Counted from the first letter of the stretch, positions 9,101 to 18,326 are shown. The stretch: 64,000 nt of DNA from JAFDVJ01 sp031411895 (GCA_031411895.1 JANOBZ010000170.1:1-64000), one strand, 5' to 3'. Notes: generated from the letters alone by a model not told the origin. Translations and numbers: made by a program.

Positions 9101-11358
9101 TTCACGCGCGCCAAAAGTTCGCGGGCGGAAAACGGTTTGATCAGGTAATCGTCCGCGCCCGCTTCGAAGCCTTCGATCTTCGATTCTTCCCCGGCGCGCG
9201 CCGAAAGCATTATCACGGGAATTTGGCGGCTTCGTTCGTCTTTGCGGATTTCGCCGAGAAGCTCGAACCCGTCAAGCCTCGGCATCATCACGTCGGTCAG
9301 AATAAGATCGGGCAGCGCCGCTTTCGCCGTTCGAAGTTTTTCGAGCGCCGCCTGACCGTCTGCGACCGTTTCGACCGTATAGCCGTTTTGCTTTAGTAAA
9401 CGGGCGATGTAAGCGCGCATATCGGCGTTATCGTCGGCGAGCAGAATCTTTGCCGACCGAGGCAAAAGCGCCGCGTCAGCCGGATCGGTTTGTGATTCGG
9501 GCAGATTTGCGTCCGCCGAATCGAGCAGATAGCTTTGCCAATCGGCGGGCGGTTTCGCGGCAAAGCCGGGCAGCGCGTCGAGATTTTCTGCCGTGCTTTC
9601 GTCTGCCCCGGCGGTTTTACCGGTTTTCGGAATCCTGATCGTGAAAACGGTTCCGATGCCGGTTTCGCTCGCCGCTTCGATCGTCCCGTGATGAAGTTTG
9701 ACGAGTTCCTCTACGAGCGAAAGCCCGATTCCGGTGCCTTCGTGCGTGCGTCCCCGGACGCTGCGGACGCGGTGAAAACGCTCGAAAATATTCGGCAGCT
9801 CGTCCGCCGTAATCCCGGCACCGGTGTCGCGCACTTTTAATTCGACGCCGTCCGCCGTTTCGTGCAGACCGATCTCGATTTCGCCGCGCAGTGTAAACTT
9901 AAATGCGTTCGAGAGCAGATTGAGTACGATCTTTTCCCACATTTCGCGGTCAACCGCGACCGGATTCGAGAGCGGCGGGCAGTCAACCTTTAATTTTATT
10001 CCGACTTTTTCGATTCCGGCGCGAAAGCCGCTCGCCAGCTCGGCGGTAAACTGCGCGAGATCGGTCGCCTCGAAATGCGCCGCGGCTTTGCCGGCTTCGA
10101 TGCGCGAAAAATCGAGCAGATTATTGACGAGCTTTAAGAGCCGCAAGCTGTTGCGGTGCGCGGTTTCGATCTGCTCGCGCTCGGCTTCGGGCAGCGTTTC
10201 TTCTTTTCGCAAAACTTCTTCGAGATTGCCGAGCATCAAGGTCAGCGGCGTGCGAAATTCGTGCGAAACGTTCGAGAAAAATTCCGTCTTCGCGCGGTCA
10301 ATTTCGGCTAGAGCCTCGGCGCGTTTTCTTTCGGCTTCGAGCGCTTCGGCATTACTGATCGAGCTCGCGATATGTCCGGCGACAAGTTCGAGAAAACCCT
10401 GATAATCGGCGTCGAAAACCAATCGCGGGCTGATTCCGGCGACCAGAAAACCGGCAGGGAAATCGTGCGTTCCGGTTTTCGCGAGCGGGACGATAAACGT
10501 TTCGCGCGCGTGATCGTCGCGCCACGCACCCGCCGAGAGCCGCCCGAACTTTTCTTCGATATTCGCGATCCGGCGACCGCGTTCGTCGTCGAGGACGCAG
10601 GCGAATTCCCAGATGTCGGTCGGCTGATTGATCTCGATTTCGGTCGGCGCGGCGATTTGGTTGCCGTCAATCCGGATCGTTTCGACAAGTCTTGCCCGCT
10701 TGCCGTCCGCGTCGAGCAGATAAATCGCGGCAAACGGAATGTCGAAATGATTTTCGCTCAAAACTTCGGCGGCGGTGCGGCAGGCTTCGTTGACGGTTTT
10801 GGCTTCGGCAATCGTTCGTTCGCCCAAATCGCGCAGCGTTTGCAGACGGCGGCGATTTAAAACCTTCTGCGTGTCTTCGGAAACGGCGCAGAACAGACCT
10901 CCGATTTTATCATCTTCGGCAATGACCGGACTGTATGAAAAGGTGTGATAGGTTTCTTCCTTAAAGCCCCGGCGTTCGAGAAAAAGCAGAAGTTCTTCGT
11001 TCCACGTCGCTTCGCCGCGCTCGACGACCATCCTGACCTGCGGTTCGACGTCCTGCCAGATTTCCGACCAGACTTCGGACGCCGACCGTCCGAGTGCCTG
11101 CGGGTGATGAATTCCGAGCGTCGGCAGATAAGCGTCGTTGTAAAGATAAACGAGCTTTTCGCCCCACCAGATAAACATCGCGAATCGCGAATTGAGCATC
11201 AATCGAACAGCCGTAATTAACGACTGCTGCCACGTTTCGACCGCGCCGAGCGGCGTTTGCGACCAATCCGTTTCGCGCATCCGCGCGCCCATCTCTCCGC
11301 CGCCCGCGAAGATGTTTTGAGCTGTTTGATTATTTTTGTCCGAACCGATTCCCGTCAT
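6178..11358 (-). CDS. Giant double hybrid sensor histidine kinase (PAS/GAF, two kinase cores, two receivers)
   Basis: 1726 residues from the ATG at 11358; an in-frame TTG at 11436 would add 26 residues but looks less likely. Order: PAS-like domain (about 25-165), GAF (about 175-345), HisKA with H366 in SHEFRTPL, HATPase_c, receiver 1 with D689 in LTDVMMPRLDG, then PAS, PAS, GAF and PAS (about 800-1320), a second HisKA with H1353 in SHELRTPL, a second HATPase_c with GGLGLGLAIA, and C-terminal receiver 2 with D1652 in SDIGMPEKDG. No transmembrane segment is evident, so it is probably cytosolic. Two complete kinase cores plus two receivers suggest an intramolecular phosphorelay. No dedicated response regulator is adjacent. 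Confidence 0.9.
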   Translation of the reverse strand: MTGIGSDKNNQTAQNIFAGGGEMGARMRETDWSQTPLGAVETWQQSLITAVRLMLNSRFAMFIWWGEKLVYLYNDAYLPTLGIHHPQALGRSASEVWSEIWQDVEPQVRMVVERGEATWNEELLLFLERRGFKEETYHTFSYSPVIAEDDKIGGLFCAVSEDTQKVLNRRRLQTLRDLGERTIAEAKTVNEACRTAAEVLSENHFDIPFAAIYLLDADGKRARLVETIRIDGNQIAAPTEIEINQPTDIWEFACVLDDERGRRIANIEEKFGRLSAGAWRDDHARETFIVPLAKTGTHDFPAGFLVAGISPRLVFDADYQGFLELVAGHIASSISNAEALEAERKRAEALAEIDRAKTEFFSNVSHEFRTPLTLMLGNLEEVLRKEETLPEAEREQIETAHRNSLRLLKLVNNLLDFSRIEAGKAAAHFEATDLAQFTAELASGFRAGIEKVGIKLKVDCPPLSNPVAVDREMWEKIVLNLLSNAFKFTLRGEIEIGLHETADGVELKVRDTGAGITADELPNIFERFHRVRSVRGRTHEGTGIGLSLVEELVKLHHGTIEAASETGIGTVFTIRIPKTGKTAGADESTAENLDALPGFAAKPPADWQSYLLDSADANLPESQTDPADAALLPRSAKILLADDNADMRAYIARLLKQNGYTVETVADGQAALEKLRTAKAALPDLILTDVMMPRLDGFELLGEIRKDERSRQIPVIMLSARAGEESKIEGFEAGADDYLIKPFSARELLARVNSVIELSRMRRAIEAERKQFNENLHQSQTHLQLTTEAAQIGTWEWNIEKNEIIWSPIHKNLWGYEPTPDPIKLEDWARPIDESDLKLAQAAIEKCLNHDSDYDIEYRIAPVGSDEIRWIRSTGKAIFDNSGEAVLLLGVSFDITERKKAEESLQKSEAEFRQLANAVPQIVWVSDHDGIPVFVNQQWTEYTDLDTVQSALPGKVRDIIHPDDRKLVFGSWNQAIENGTIFEVEGRMQNQRTGAYRWFLMRSVPTRGVTGKAVKWFGTLTDITTGKSAENRAVLVAEINQLTRQFENPASLLYVVSKVVGEYLEVRRCLFSEIDLENDLEIVHRDYSQGVETVAGRHKISDYSPATIAEMTSGKTVVNRDSESDPRTAGLYAQIYAPNGERAYVAVPLRRENRWVASLLVSDDKPRDWSQDDINLLEIVAEQVWSVVEKLRIDAALRESEKRFRQMADHAPMMVWVTDPTGFCTYLSQSWHEFTGQTPETGLGFGWLDATHPDDAKSAEEEFVRANQNQTAFRVEYRLRRKDGEYRWAIDSAQPRFGADGEYLGYIGSVIDITERKSAEQEREKLLAQEKTLREEAENANRLKDEFLATVSHELRTPLNSMLGWATMVRHNNYDTELMRRAFEIFERNARSQNQIISDILDVSRIITGKLNLNLQPVNLSTAILAAVDTVRPAIDAKGINLDTRFESDDETVTGDADRLQQIVWNLLSNAVKFTPKDGRIEITLSYENHYAEISVSDNGSGIEPEFLPFVFDRFRQADGKMNRRHGGLGLGLAIARHLTELHGGGISAASGGDQHGSTFTLRFPLKSRSVEFEENGGGETESDQETISTPDNAAQKRLDGLKILVIDDEPDALELVAFILSEQNAAVFAANSVDSALKIYETETFDALVSDIGMPEKDGFELMRELKARKNGQKPPLPTIALTAYAREEDSRRVLDAGFTAYLPKPVEPAKLIETLVEITRNDAD

Positions 11359-11592
11359 AAAAAATTTGTTAGAGATATTTTCAATCCGCTTTGACGAAAA
11401 ACCCCCGGCGGTTGAATAATTTGCGAGTCTGGACAAGCCGAAATTAAGCGAATACCCTGCTGTCTTTATTTAATTTGCTGCTCAGGGGCGATCTGATTCA
11501 GAGCTTATTTTGCAATTTCGATATTATCTTTTTACAAACGGTTTTACAATTGAATTTCCGCCCGAAATTCAAAGAAATGTTCGGAAAAAATC

Positions 11593-11642
11593 AAAAAGCG
11601 CGAAGATTAATAATGTCACATATTTTAATCTTCGCGCTTTTT
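11593..11642. terminator. Bidirectional intrinsic terminator
   Basis: AAAAAGCGCGAAGATTAA at 11593-11610 is perfectly complementary to TTAATCTTCGCGCTTTTT at 11625-11642: an 18-bp stem with A- and T-tracts on the outside. It lies 20 bases past the stop of the leftward VWFA gene. The rest of 11359-11661 (about 300 bases) holds the presumed promoter of the large kinase and nothing else recognisable. Confidence 0.85.
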
Positions 11643-11661
11643 CGGTTAAAAAGACGTAAAT

Positions 11662-12657
11662 CTATCTCGCGAAATAGCCTTGCCGCGTTTTCGAGATCAG
11701 TTCCGCATTATTTACTTCGATTTTGATCGCGCGCCATTTGCCGTCGCGCTTTTCGTTGGTTGATTGATATTCGATCGTATAAAGCGTGCGCAGTTCGGCG
11801 GCGACCGACGCGTATAATCTGCCCATTTCTTCGAGCCGGTTGATCGCGTTCAAAGTTCCGCCCGTGCGGTCGGCGAGAATTTTCAGGCGCGCGCGCGCGG
11901 CGTTATACATCGCAACCTGAATCGGCGTCGGTTCGGCGAGCTTCGAAGGATCGCCGGTCGGCAAAGCGAGCGGGTAAATCGTGACGCCCTGCACGTCGGC
12001 TTTATTAAGCACGCGGTTCAGATTAACGTTGGTTTCGGGTTTGATTGCGGTCGGCATTTCGCTTTCGCCGAATTTCTGGAGAAAATCACGGTCGGTGTCG
12101 CGCAAAGCGCTGTCCACGCCGTCGGTCAAAACGATGATCGCCTTGCGCCGCTTGCCTTCGCCGGAAAGCTTGTTGAGCGCAAAATCGAGCGCCTTGTAAA
12201 GCTGTGTTTTGCCGCGACCGTTGGCGACCGAGATCGAATCGCCGATCTTTTTTCGGTCGGTCGTAAAATCGTTGCGCAAATTTACCTTGTCGTAAAATTC
12301 GATCACGGCGACGCGGTCTTCCGGCGCGAGCGCGTCGATGAAACGATACGCCGATTGACGGATCGTTTCGCGAAAACCCAGGGTCGAGCCGGACATGTCG
12401 AGAATCATGACGACCGAAAACGGCGTCGCGACCGGCTCGAAACGCTGGATATTCTGCTTCACGCCGTCTTCGAAGATCGTGAAGCTTTCACGTGTTAAAT
12501 TCGTCACCGGAAGTCCTTTGCGGTCGGCGACGCCGACGTTCAGGCGGACGACCGACGAATCGACCGTGATCGGCGTATCGTCTTCCGTTTGCGCCGCCGC
12601 GCCGAAAAATCCGAGGAGTATAAATGAAAAAATTAAGAAAGCCTTTGAATAATTCAT
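11662..12657 (-). CDS. Secreted VWFA-related protein (acidobacterial family)
   Basis: 331 residues. A signal peptide (residues 1-22, ending GAAAQ) is followed by a short beta domain (VVRLNVGVADRKGLPV, then FTIFEDGVKQ) and a von Willebrand A domain with the MIDAS motif DMSGS near residue 92 and a conserved VLTDGVDS strand. This layout matches the VWFA-related family that is expanded in Acidobacteriota. Such proteins bind metal through the MIDAS and are thought to mediate protein contacts in the envelope or outside the cell; the partner is unknown. It is followed by a strong bidirectional terminator and is divergent from the zinc-ribbon gene at 12846. It is the best single marker for the phylum. 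Confidence 0.9.
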   Translation of the reverse strand: MNYSKAFLIFSFILLGFFGAAAQTEDDTPITVDSSVVRLNVGVADRKGLPVTNLTRESFTIFEDGVKQNIQRFEPVATPFSVVMILDMSGSTLGFRETIRQSAYRFIDALAPEDRVAVIEFYDKVNLRNDFTTDRKKIGDSISVANGRGKTQLYKALDFALNKLSGEGKRRKAIIVLTDGVDSALRDTDRDFLQKFGESEMPTAIKPETNVNLNRVLNKADVQGVTIYPLALPTGDPSKLAEPTPIQVAMYNAARARLKILADRTGGTLNAINRLEEMGRLYASVAAELRTLYTIEYQSTNEKRDGKWRAIKIEVNNAELISKTRQGYFAR

Positions 12658-12845
12658 AGTCGGAATAATATCTAATCAGACGCTTTTTAACGAAACGCGG
12701 TTGCTTCCGGCATAGTTTCAAAAAGTTCTTAACAATAATCGGTTTATGGTTTATAATTCTTCCAACTTGTAACAGATAGGCGAATGAAACTCCGGAAATT
12801 CGTCGTTTGTGTATTCAAACGATTATAGATTAAAGGAGAATCCCG

Positions 12846-13382
12846 ATGCGCTATCAACCGAATTTTTGTAATAATTGCGGAGAAAAGATCGAACGCCCGA
12901 CGCCTTTCGTCACGGACAGCACACGTTTTTGCGATGTTTGTAAAGATGATTTTGTGCCGCTGCGCGCCGCGCCGTTCGTTTTTGCCGCGCTGATGGCGGT
13001 TTTCGGTGTTTTCGGGCTCGGATCTTATTTGCAGCGCGGCGGCGAGAAAGTTGTCAACGTTTCGTCGAAACAATTTGCCGCGAATCCGTCCGGCGCGGTC
13101 AAAAATCCGGCAAACAGCGCGGCGGTAAGTTCGAAGACAAACGCCGCGCCGACTGCGCCGACCGTTAATAATCAAACGAGCGCGCCGACGCCGAATCCGA
13201 CGGTCAAGCCGCCGCGTCCGGAAAAACCGAATCCGCCGGCTGACGAAGCGGTTTACTTTTGCGGCGCGCCGACGAAAAAGGGAGCGCCGTGTTCACGGCG
13301 CGTACGCGGCGGCGGACGATGCTGGCAGCATAAAGGACAAACCGCAATGTTGGGGGACGAAAAATTGCGCGCCGGTCAATAA
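12846..13382 (+). CDS. Membrane protein with zinc ribbon and C-terminal Cys/His motif
   Basis: 178 residues from an ATG with a good AAAGGAG site. It starts with a four-cysteine zinc ribbon (CNNC near 8, CDVC near 31), then one transmembrane helix (about 46-65), a Pro/Ala/Thr/Asn-rich linker (about 80-140), and a C-terminal motif with CGAPTKKGAPCSRRV and GRCWQHKG. That C-terminal module is a small metal-binding domain (DUF5763-like) found at the ends of many unrelated bacterial proteins. Function is unknown. It lies 80 bases upstream of the Ser/Thr kinase gene on the same strand and could be part of its signalling module. Confidence 0.8.
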   Translation: MRYQPNFCNNCGEKIERPTPFVTDSTRFCDVCKDDFVPLRAAPFVFAALMAVFGVFGLGSYLQRGGEKVVNVSSKQFAANPSGAVKNPANSAAVSSKTNAAPTAPTVNNQTSAPTPNPTVKPPRPEKPNPPADEAVYFCGAPTKKGAPCSRRVRGGGRCWQHKGQTAMLGDEKLRAGQ

Positions 13383-13462
13383 TTATTCACACCGCGCGAT
13401 GCTTTTTCGGCGAAATCGGCTATAATTTAACGAGTTTTTCTGAAACGCACCCGAGAAAGAGA

Positions 13463-15544
13463 ATGAAACCTTTAGCACCGAACACTTTATTACAGAACCG
13501 CTATCTGATCGTCCATTTGATCGGCAAGGGCGGAATGGGCGAAGTTTATCTGGCGGTTGACCAGCGATTAGGCAGTGCGATCGCCCTGAAACGAACTCTG
13601 CACGCCGAAGACTCGCAATTAGGCGACGCGTTCGAGCGCGAGGCGCGAACATTAGCGCGGCTGCGGCACGCGGCGTTGCCGAAGGTGAGCGACCATTTTA
13701 TCGAAAACGGCAACCAGTTTCTGGTGATGGAACATATTTCGGGCGACGATCTGGCGAAGCGTTTGACGGCGACGCAGAAACCGTTTCCGCTTTCGTGGGT
13801 TTTGTTCTGGGCTGACCAGCTTTTAGACGCGCTCGCTTACCTGCACACGCACGAACCGCCGATCATCCACCGCGACATCAAACCGCAGAATCTGAAGCTG
13901 ACCGACGACAACAGTATCGTTTTGCTCGATTTCGGGTTATCGAAAAATTCGACCGGGCAGCCCGGTTTTGCGAGCGGTTCGGGCAGCACCGGCAGCGTCG
14001 TCGGCTACACGCCGCATTATGCGCCGATGGAACAGATTCGCGGAACGGGAACCAATCCGCGCTCCGATATTTATTCGCTTTCGGCGACGCTTTACCAACT
14101 TTTAACGAACGTCGTTCCGCCCGATGCGCTCTCGCGCGCCGACTTTCTGCTGAGCGGCAAAACCGACCCGATCGCGCCGATTAACGAGGTCAACAACGAA
14201 ATTCCGAAATCTATCTCGGACGTCGTTCTCAAGGGAATGTCGATCAGCCAGGATCAGCGTTTTGCGGACGCGCGCGAGATGCAGCGGATTTTGCGCGAAA
14301 CGTACGCTAAAATGCAGAGCGCACAGAGCCAGCAGGCTGAAAAAACGATTGCTTTCAACGCGCAGGAGGATGACGAGAAATCTACGCCCGCCGCGCAGCA
14401 GACGACGACTTTTTCAAACGATAAGACGGAGCAGTTTTCCGCGCCGGTTTTCGAAAATCAAACAACGCCGAAAGAAGCGATGGGCGCGCAGACGATTCCG
14501 TTCGGAATGGTTGACGCCGCCCCGGTCGAGAATAAACCCGCGACGCCGCATTACGCCGAGAAAACCGAACAGATTCAGAATTTTGACGCGACCGTGCGGA
14601 TGGATGATTTGCCGAAAGAGTCAGCTTCGCCGGACGACATCGGGTTAAAAACTCATGTCATGCCCGTTGTCGCCGATTCCGCGCCGCCGCCGCCGCAGTC
14701 GGGCGTGAAAACCGAAGTTTTCGGCAATTTCGGCGCGACCGATTATTTGCAGAATAACGAAACCGCCGACGCCGCGCCGACGAATCTCGAAACCGGCGAT
14801 TACAGCGCTAAAACGGGCGACAATTTCGTTGATCTGACGCCGAATGTGGCGGGCGATAAAACCGTTCCGCTGATCGAATTTGAAAATCAGAGCGCGACGG
14901 ATCTGGCGCAGACGCAGTATCCGTCGGCATTCGATTCGGTTCCGCAGGTCGAAAATTTTGCGGCAGCCGCCGAAACTCAGATACCGAACGCCGGTAATTA
15001 TCCGGCTAATTATTCGGCGACCAACGGGCAGGGATTTCAGGAAACCGCGCCGAATTACGATTCACAACCGCCGCCGCCGCCCGCGCCGGTCATGCAGCCG
15101 AAGCCGGAAAAGAAAAAGTCGAAAGGCTTGCTTTTCGGAATTCTCGGCGCGCTGTTCGGATTGGTGATTCTCGCGGCGGCAGGCGGCGGCATCGCGTGGT
15201 ATTTGATGAATCAGCCAGCCGAATCGAGCGTTACCAACACGGCGACGCCGACGCCCGAGCCGAGCATTATGCCGACGCCCGAGCCGACGCCGGAACAGTC
15301 GCTGACGAATACCGATACGGGCAATACGTCGAATACCGATGTTTCTAATTCGGGTGTCAATACGAACGTCAATTCGACGGTCAACGCTGCGCCTTCGCCG
15401 GTTACGACGCGAACCGTCGCAGCGCCGACGCCGCTGACGCAGCCGACGCGCACGACAACGACGCCGCGCCCGTCAACACCGAAGCCGGCGACGCCGAAGC
15501 CGGAACCTACATCAAAATTGAGAGGCAGAGATATTCCGCAATAG
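13463..15544 (+). CDS. Transmembrane serine/threonine protein kinase
   Basis: 693 residues. Hanks-type kinase domain at about 10-280: glycine loop GKGGMGEVY, catalytic lysine K43, HRDIKPQN with D138, and DFGLSK. A long low-complexity cytosolic linker (about 290-550), rich in Thr, Gln, Asp and Pro, contains recurring KTEQ and KTVP-like words that could be phosphorylation sites. One transmembrane helix (about 555-580) leads to an extracellular Pro/Thr/Asn-rich tail without a recognisable sensor domain. The linker and tail evolve fast, so substrate and signal cannot be read. The gene is 18 bases upstream of a secreted TPR protein, which is a likely partner. Confidence 0.93.
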   Translation: MKPLAPNTLLQNRYLIVHLIGKGGMGEVYLAVDQRLGSAIALKRTLHAEDSQLGDAFEREARTLARLRHAALPKVSDHFIENGNQFLVMEHISGDDLAKRLTATQKPFPLSWVLFWADQLLDALAYLHTHEPPIIHRDIKPQNLKLTDDNSIVLLDFGLSKNSTGQPGFASGSGSTGSVVGYTPHYAPMEQIRGTGTNPRSDIYSLSATLYQLLTNVVPPDALSRADFLLSGKTDPIAPINEVNNEIPKSISDVVLKGMSISQDQRFADAREMQRILRETYAKMQSAQSQQAEKTIAFNAQEDDEKSTPAAQQTTTFSNDKTEQFSAPVFENQTTPKEAMGAQTIPFGMVDAAPVENKPATPHYAEKTEQIQNFDATVRMDDLPKESASPDDIGLKTHVMPVVADSAPPPPQSGVKTEVFGNFGATDYLQNNETADAAPTNLETGDYSAKTGDNFVDLTPNVAGDKTVPLIEFENQSATDLAQTQYPSAFDSVPQVENFAAAAETQIPNAGNYPANYSATNGQGFQETAPNYDSQPPPPPAPVMQPKPEKKKSKGLLFGILGALFGLVILAAAGGGIAWYLMNQPAESSVTNTATPTPEPSIMPTPEPTPEQSLTNTDTGNTSNTDVSNSGVNTNVNSTVNAAPSPVTTRTVAAPTPLTQPTRTTTTPRPSTPKPATPKPEPTSKLRGRDIPQ

Positions 15545-15562
15545 TTTTCGGAGTTTTGTAAG

Positions 15563-16963
15563 ATGAAAAGAACGAAATATTTGAATTGGTTTGTCTATTT
15601 AACGATTTTGTTATCGGTTTTTTCGATGACCGTCGAAGTTTCGGCGCAAAAAAAGAAAGACCTCGAAAAAGCGCGCAAGATTTCGCGTCAGGGCGATCAG
15701 CTTTTTAACAAAAAAGATTATCGCGGCGCGATTGCCAAATACACGGAAGCTATTCTGATCGTCCCGAATTTTCCCGCCGCCTACTTCTGGCGCGGCTACG
15801 CGCATTATTATCTGAACGAATACGACAAGGCGATCAGCGATCTGAACCAGTCGGAATCGCAGGGTTTTGATAAGCCGCAGGAAATTTACCGGATTCGCTG
15901 GTTTTTGAATTACCAGGCAAAAAATTACGACGCGGCGCTGACCGACGTGCAGGGAGCGATCAAGCTCGACCCGAATAACACAGCTTTAAATTTGGCGCTC
16001 GGCGACATTTACCGGATGAAGGAAAACTGTCGCGATGCCGTGCCGTATTACCAGAAAGTTTCGCAGCTCGACGCGAATAATTCCGACGTGAATTATTTTC
16101 TTGCCCAGTGTCATGCGTCGCTCGGCGACGTTGACCAGCAGCGCGCGGCGGCGCTCGAAGCCCTGCGGCGAAAAACAAAATATGTCGGCGAAAGCTATTT
16201 TTTTCTTGCCGACGCTTTGTATCGTCAGAAGAAATTCAACGAAGCGATGGAGTTTTACGAGAAATCGCTCGACTTAAAAGTAGAAAACTACGCGACTTTT
16301 AATGCGCTGGCGGATATTTACCGGAGCCGCAACGAATTCGAAAAAGCGGTCAATATTACGCGTCGCGGCTTGGACGTTTTCCCGAAGGACGCGAGTCTTT
16401 ACACTTCGCTGGCGTGGTTTTACAGTCTTTCCGACCGCCCGAAAGACGCGATCATCGCGGCGCAGAGCGCGGTCAATCTCGCGCCCGACCAATATATGGG
16501 CTACACGAATCTGTGCCGCGCATACAACGACGCGCTCGAATATCAGAAGGCGATCACGACCTGCACGAGCGCGCTGCGGCTCAAACCGGGCGACGGCGAA
16601 ACCTATTATTATATGGCACGCGCCTATGAATTTTTGAAACAGACCGAAAAAGCGACGGACGCATACCGCAAAGCCGTCGAAGGTTTGGTCAAATTCACGC
16701 AGGAAAATCCCGAATATTCGGACGGTTACTACTTGCTCGGCGGCGCGCATTTCGCGCTCGGCAACGACGATCAGGCGATTGTCGCCTACCAGCGCTGTCT
16801 CCAGCTCGCGCCGCGTTTCGCCCGCGCGCGCTACAGTCTCGGATTAGCTTATCTGATCGGCAAAAAAGACAAGGTCAAAGCGCGCGAGCAATACACGATG
16901 CTCCGCGAAATCGACAAAATCCTCGGCGAAAAATTGCGCGGAGCGATTGAAGCCGCAAAATAA
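15563..16963 (+). CDS. Exported tetratricopeptide-repeat protein
   Basis: 466 residues. A signal peptide (about 1-29, ending EVSAQ) is followed by roughly ten TPR units covering nearly the entire chain, for example YRGAIAKYTEAILIVPNFPA and EYDKAISDLNQ early, and DDQAIVAYQRCLQLAPRFAR near the end. TPR arrays are protein-binding scaffolds, and no enzymatic domain is present. It follows the Ser/Thr kinase by 18 bases, so the two are probably co-transcribed and the TPR protein may present a ligand to, or assemble with, the kinase's extracellular tail. The partner assignment is inferred from position only. A mirrored repeat begins immediately after the stop codon. Confidence 0.85.
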   Translation: MKRTKYLNWFVYLTILLSVFSMTVEVSAQKKKDLEKARKISRQGDQLFNKKDYRGAIAKYTEAILIVPNFPAAYFWRGYAHYYLNEYDKAISDLNQSESQGFDKPQEIYRIRWFLNYQAKNYDAALTDVQGAIKLDPNNTALNLALGDIYRMKENCRDAVPYYQKVSQLDANNSDVNYFLAQCHASLGDVDQQRAAALEALRRKTKYVGESYFFLADALYRQKKFNEAMEFYEKSLDLKVENYATFNALADIYRSRNEFEKAVNITRRGLDVFPKDASLYTSLAWFYSLSDRPKDAIIAAQSAVNLAPDQYMGYTNLCRAYNDALEYQKAITTCTSALRLKPGDGETYYYMARAYEFLKQTEKATDAYRKAVEGLVKFTQENPEYSDGYYLLGGAHFALGNDDQAIVAYQRCLQLAPRFARARYSLGLAYLIGKKDKVKAREQYTMLREIDKILGEKLRGAIEAAK

Positions 16964-16970
16964 GAGTGAA

Positions 16971-17050
16971 AGAGTGAAAAAGCGAAAGAGTGAAAAAGTT
17001 TTGTTGTTTATATTCAACCGAACTTTTCCACTCTTTCGCTTTTTCACTTT
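16971..17050. terminator. Mirrored GAGTGAAAAAGCGAAA repeat hairpin between convergent genes
   Basis: A 30-base left arm (16971-17000) made of short GAGTGAAAA / AGCGAAA units is mirrored by 17021-17050 with only two mismatches. The first unit starts directly after the stop codon of the TPR gene (16961-16963), and the right arm ends 8 bases before the stop of the leftward lipocalin gene. Likely a bidirectional terminator built from tandem microrepeats. Confidence 0.7.
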
Positions 17051-17057
17051 CTACTTG

Positions 17058-18266
17058 TTAACCGAAGAACGATTTCGGCGGAAATTCGAATTGACTGCCC
17101 ATCAGAAAATAAGCCAGATTCGGCTGGTCGTGCGAGCGGTCGTAGCCGACCATTTCGACATACGCGCGACCTTTGACGCTTGCTTCGCCCGCCTTGCCTT
17201 CGACTTCGCACGCGCCTTCCCAATAAATAATCATCGTCGTTCCGCGCGTGTCTAATTCCTGATCTTCCATCACCGGCGCGACCGCTAAATCCAAATTCAT
17301 TTTCGGAACTTTTACGCGCCAGCCGCTCGGATAAGTCGCGTTCGTGCGCGGCGATTTCCAGAAACCGACCGGCTCGATCGAAAAATCTTCGTGCGTTAAA
17401 TGCTCGAATTCGCCGTGTTCGTTAACGAAAGTGCCGCTCGAAAACCCTGATGCCGTGCCTTCGCTGTTGCGCAGTTGATAGCACATCAGTTCGCAGTTGT
17501 TGTCTAATTGAATCGAAAACCAATCCCAGCCTTTCTGATTTTCGGTCGGCGTCCACGTTCCGAACTCGCGATCCATCCACGCCGAACCCGTAAAATGCTC
17601 GGTCGTGCCGTTCCAGATCAAATCGCCTTCCATTTCCATCCGCGTGTACGAAAAATAACGCGACGCTTGTCCTTCATCTTTGTAGGAAACGCCCTTCATT
17701 TCCTTGCCGTTCAACACCGGCGGTTTGGTCGGTTTCAGATCGGCTTCGAAAACGACGTTGTTCGCCGTCGCGCGCAAGATATGCGCGCCGTGCGATTCAC
17801 GCAAAGACCAATCGCCGAGGCGCAGGTGAAAATGCGTTTCGCTCGCCGATGCCGGATAATCGAAAAATCCGTTCGCCGATTTGCGGTGAGCGTAGCGGAA
17901 TTTCTTTTCGCCCACTTCGGTAATCGCGAAATGCGCGAAATACAAAGGATTTCCGAATAATCGCAAAGGCACTAAGCTGAATTTATCCAAATCCGTGCGG
18001 CGTTTGAAAAAGACGAGTTCGAATCCGAACTGTTTGCCCGAAGTGGTTTCGCCGTGTCCCGTGTAATACCACCATTCGGTCTGCGCGTTTTTGTGCGCGT
18101 AAAGATCGCGCGGCAGATTTACGGGTTCGAATTCCGTTCCGTCGCGCAAGGTTTCAGCCTTGCCGACAAACGTATCCGTCAGATTCTCGAATATATCCGC
18201 CGTTGATTTTTCGAGATTTTTGACTATTTCCTGAAAGTCGAAATTAAAAGCGTTTTGTTCACCCAT
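17058..18266 (-). CDS. AttH/CrtC-type lipocalin-like hydratase family protein
   Basis: 402 residues. It carries the hallmarks of the AttH/CrtC (carotenoid 1,2-hydratase-like) double-lipocalin family: QTEWWYYTGH near residue 60, WMDREFGTW near 230 and WDWFSIQLDNN near 245. The family includes enzymes that hydrate isoprenoid double bonds and the AttH component next to ABC lipid exporters. Here there is no such exporter nearby, and no signal peptide or lipobox at the N-terminus, which starts with a short acidic helical stretch. Substrate is unknown, so a cytosolic lipid-modifying or lipid-binding role is only a possibility. Confidence 0.8.
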   Translation of the reverse strand: MGEQNAFNFDFQEIVKNLEKSTADIFENLTDTFVGKAETLRDGTEFEPVNLPRDLYAHKNAQTEWWYYTGHGETTSGKQFGFELVFFKRRTDLDKFSLVPLRLFGNPLYFAHFAITEVGEKKFRYAHRKSANGFFDYPASASETHFHLRLGDWSLRESHGAHILRATANNVVFEADLKPTKPPVLNGKEMKGVSYKDEGQASRYFSYTRMEMEGDLIWNGTTEHFTGSAWMDREFGTWTPTENQKGWDWFSIQLDNNCELMCYQLRNSEGTASGFSSGTFVNEHGEFEHLTHEDFSIEPVGFWKSPRTNATYPSGWRVKVPKMNLDLAVAPVMEDQELDTRGTTMIIYWEGACEVEGKAGEASVKGRAYVEMVGYDRSHDQPNLAYFLMGSQFEFPPKSFFG

Positions 18267-18326
18267 TCCTTGTTTTACCTCTGTTTCTAGCTATAACAAT
18301 TTTCGTCGGCGCGAGCAAATTGGATT

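Noticed and set aside
6659..11220. Many rightward frames of 60-190 codons inside the large kinase gene
   Set aside because: They lie antisense to a continuous 1726-residue protein with full domain structure; their Arg/Phe-rich translations match the mirrored codons.
11359..11436. TTG start adding 26 residues to the giant kinase
   Set aside because: No ribosome binding site is visible there, and the added residues match nothing; ATG at 11358 is preferred, though also without a strong site.
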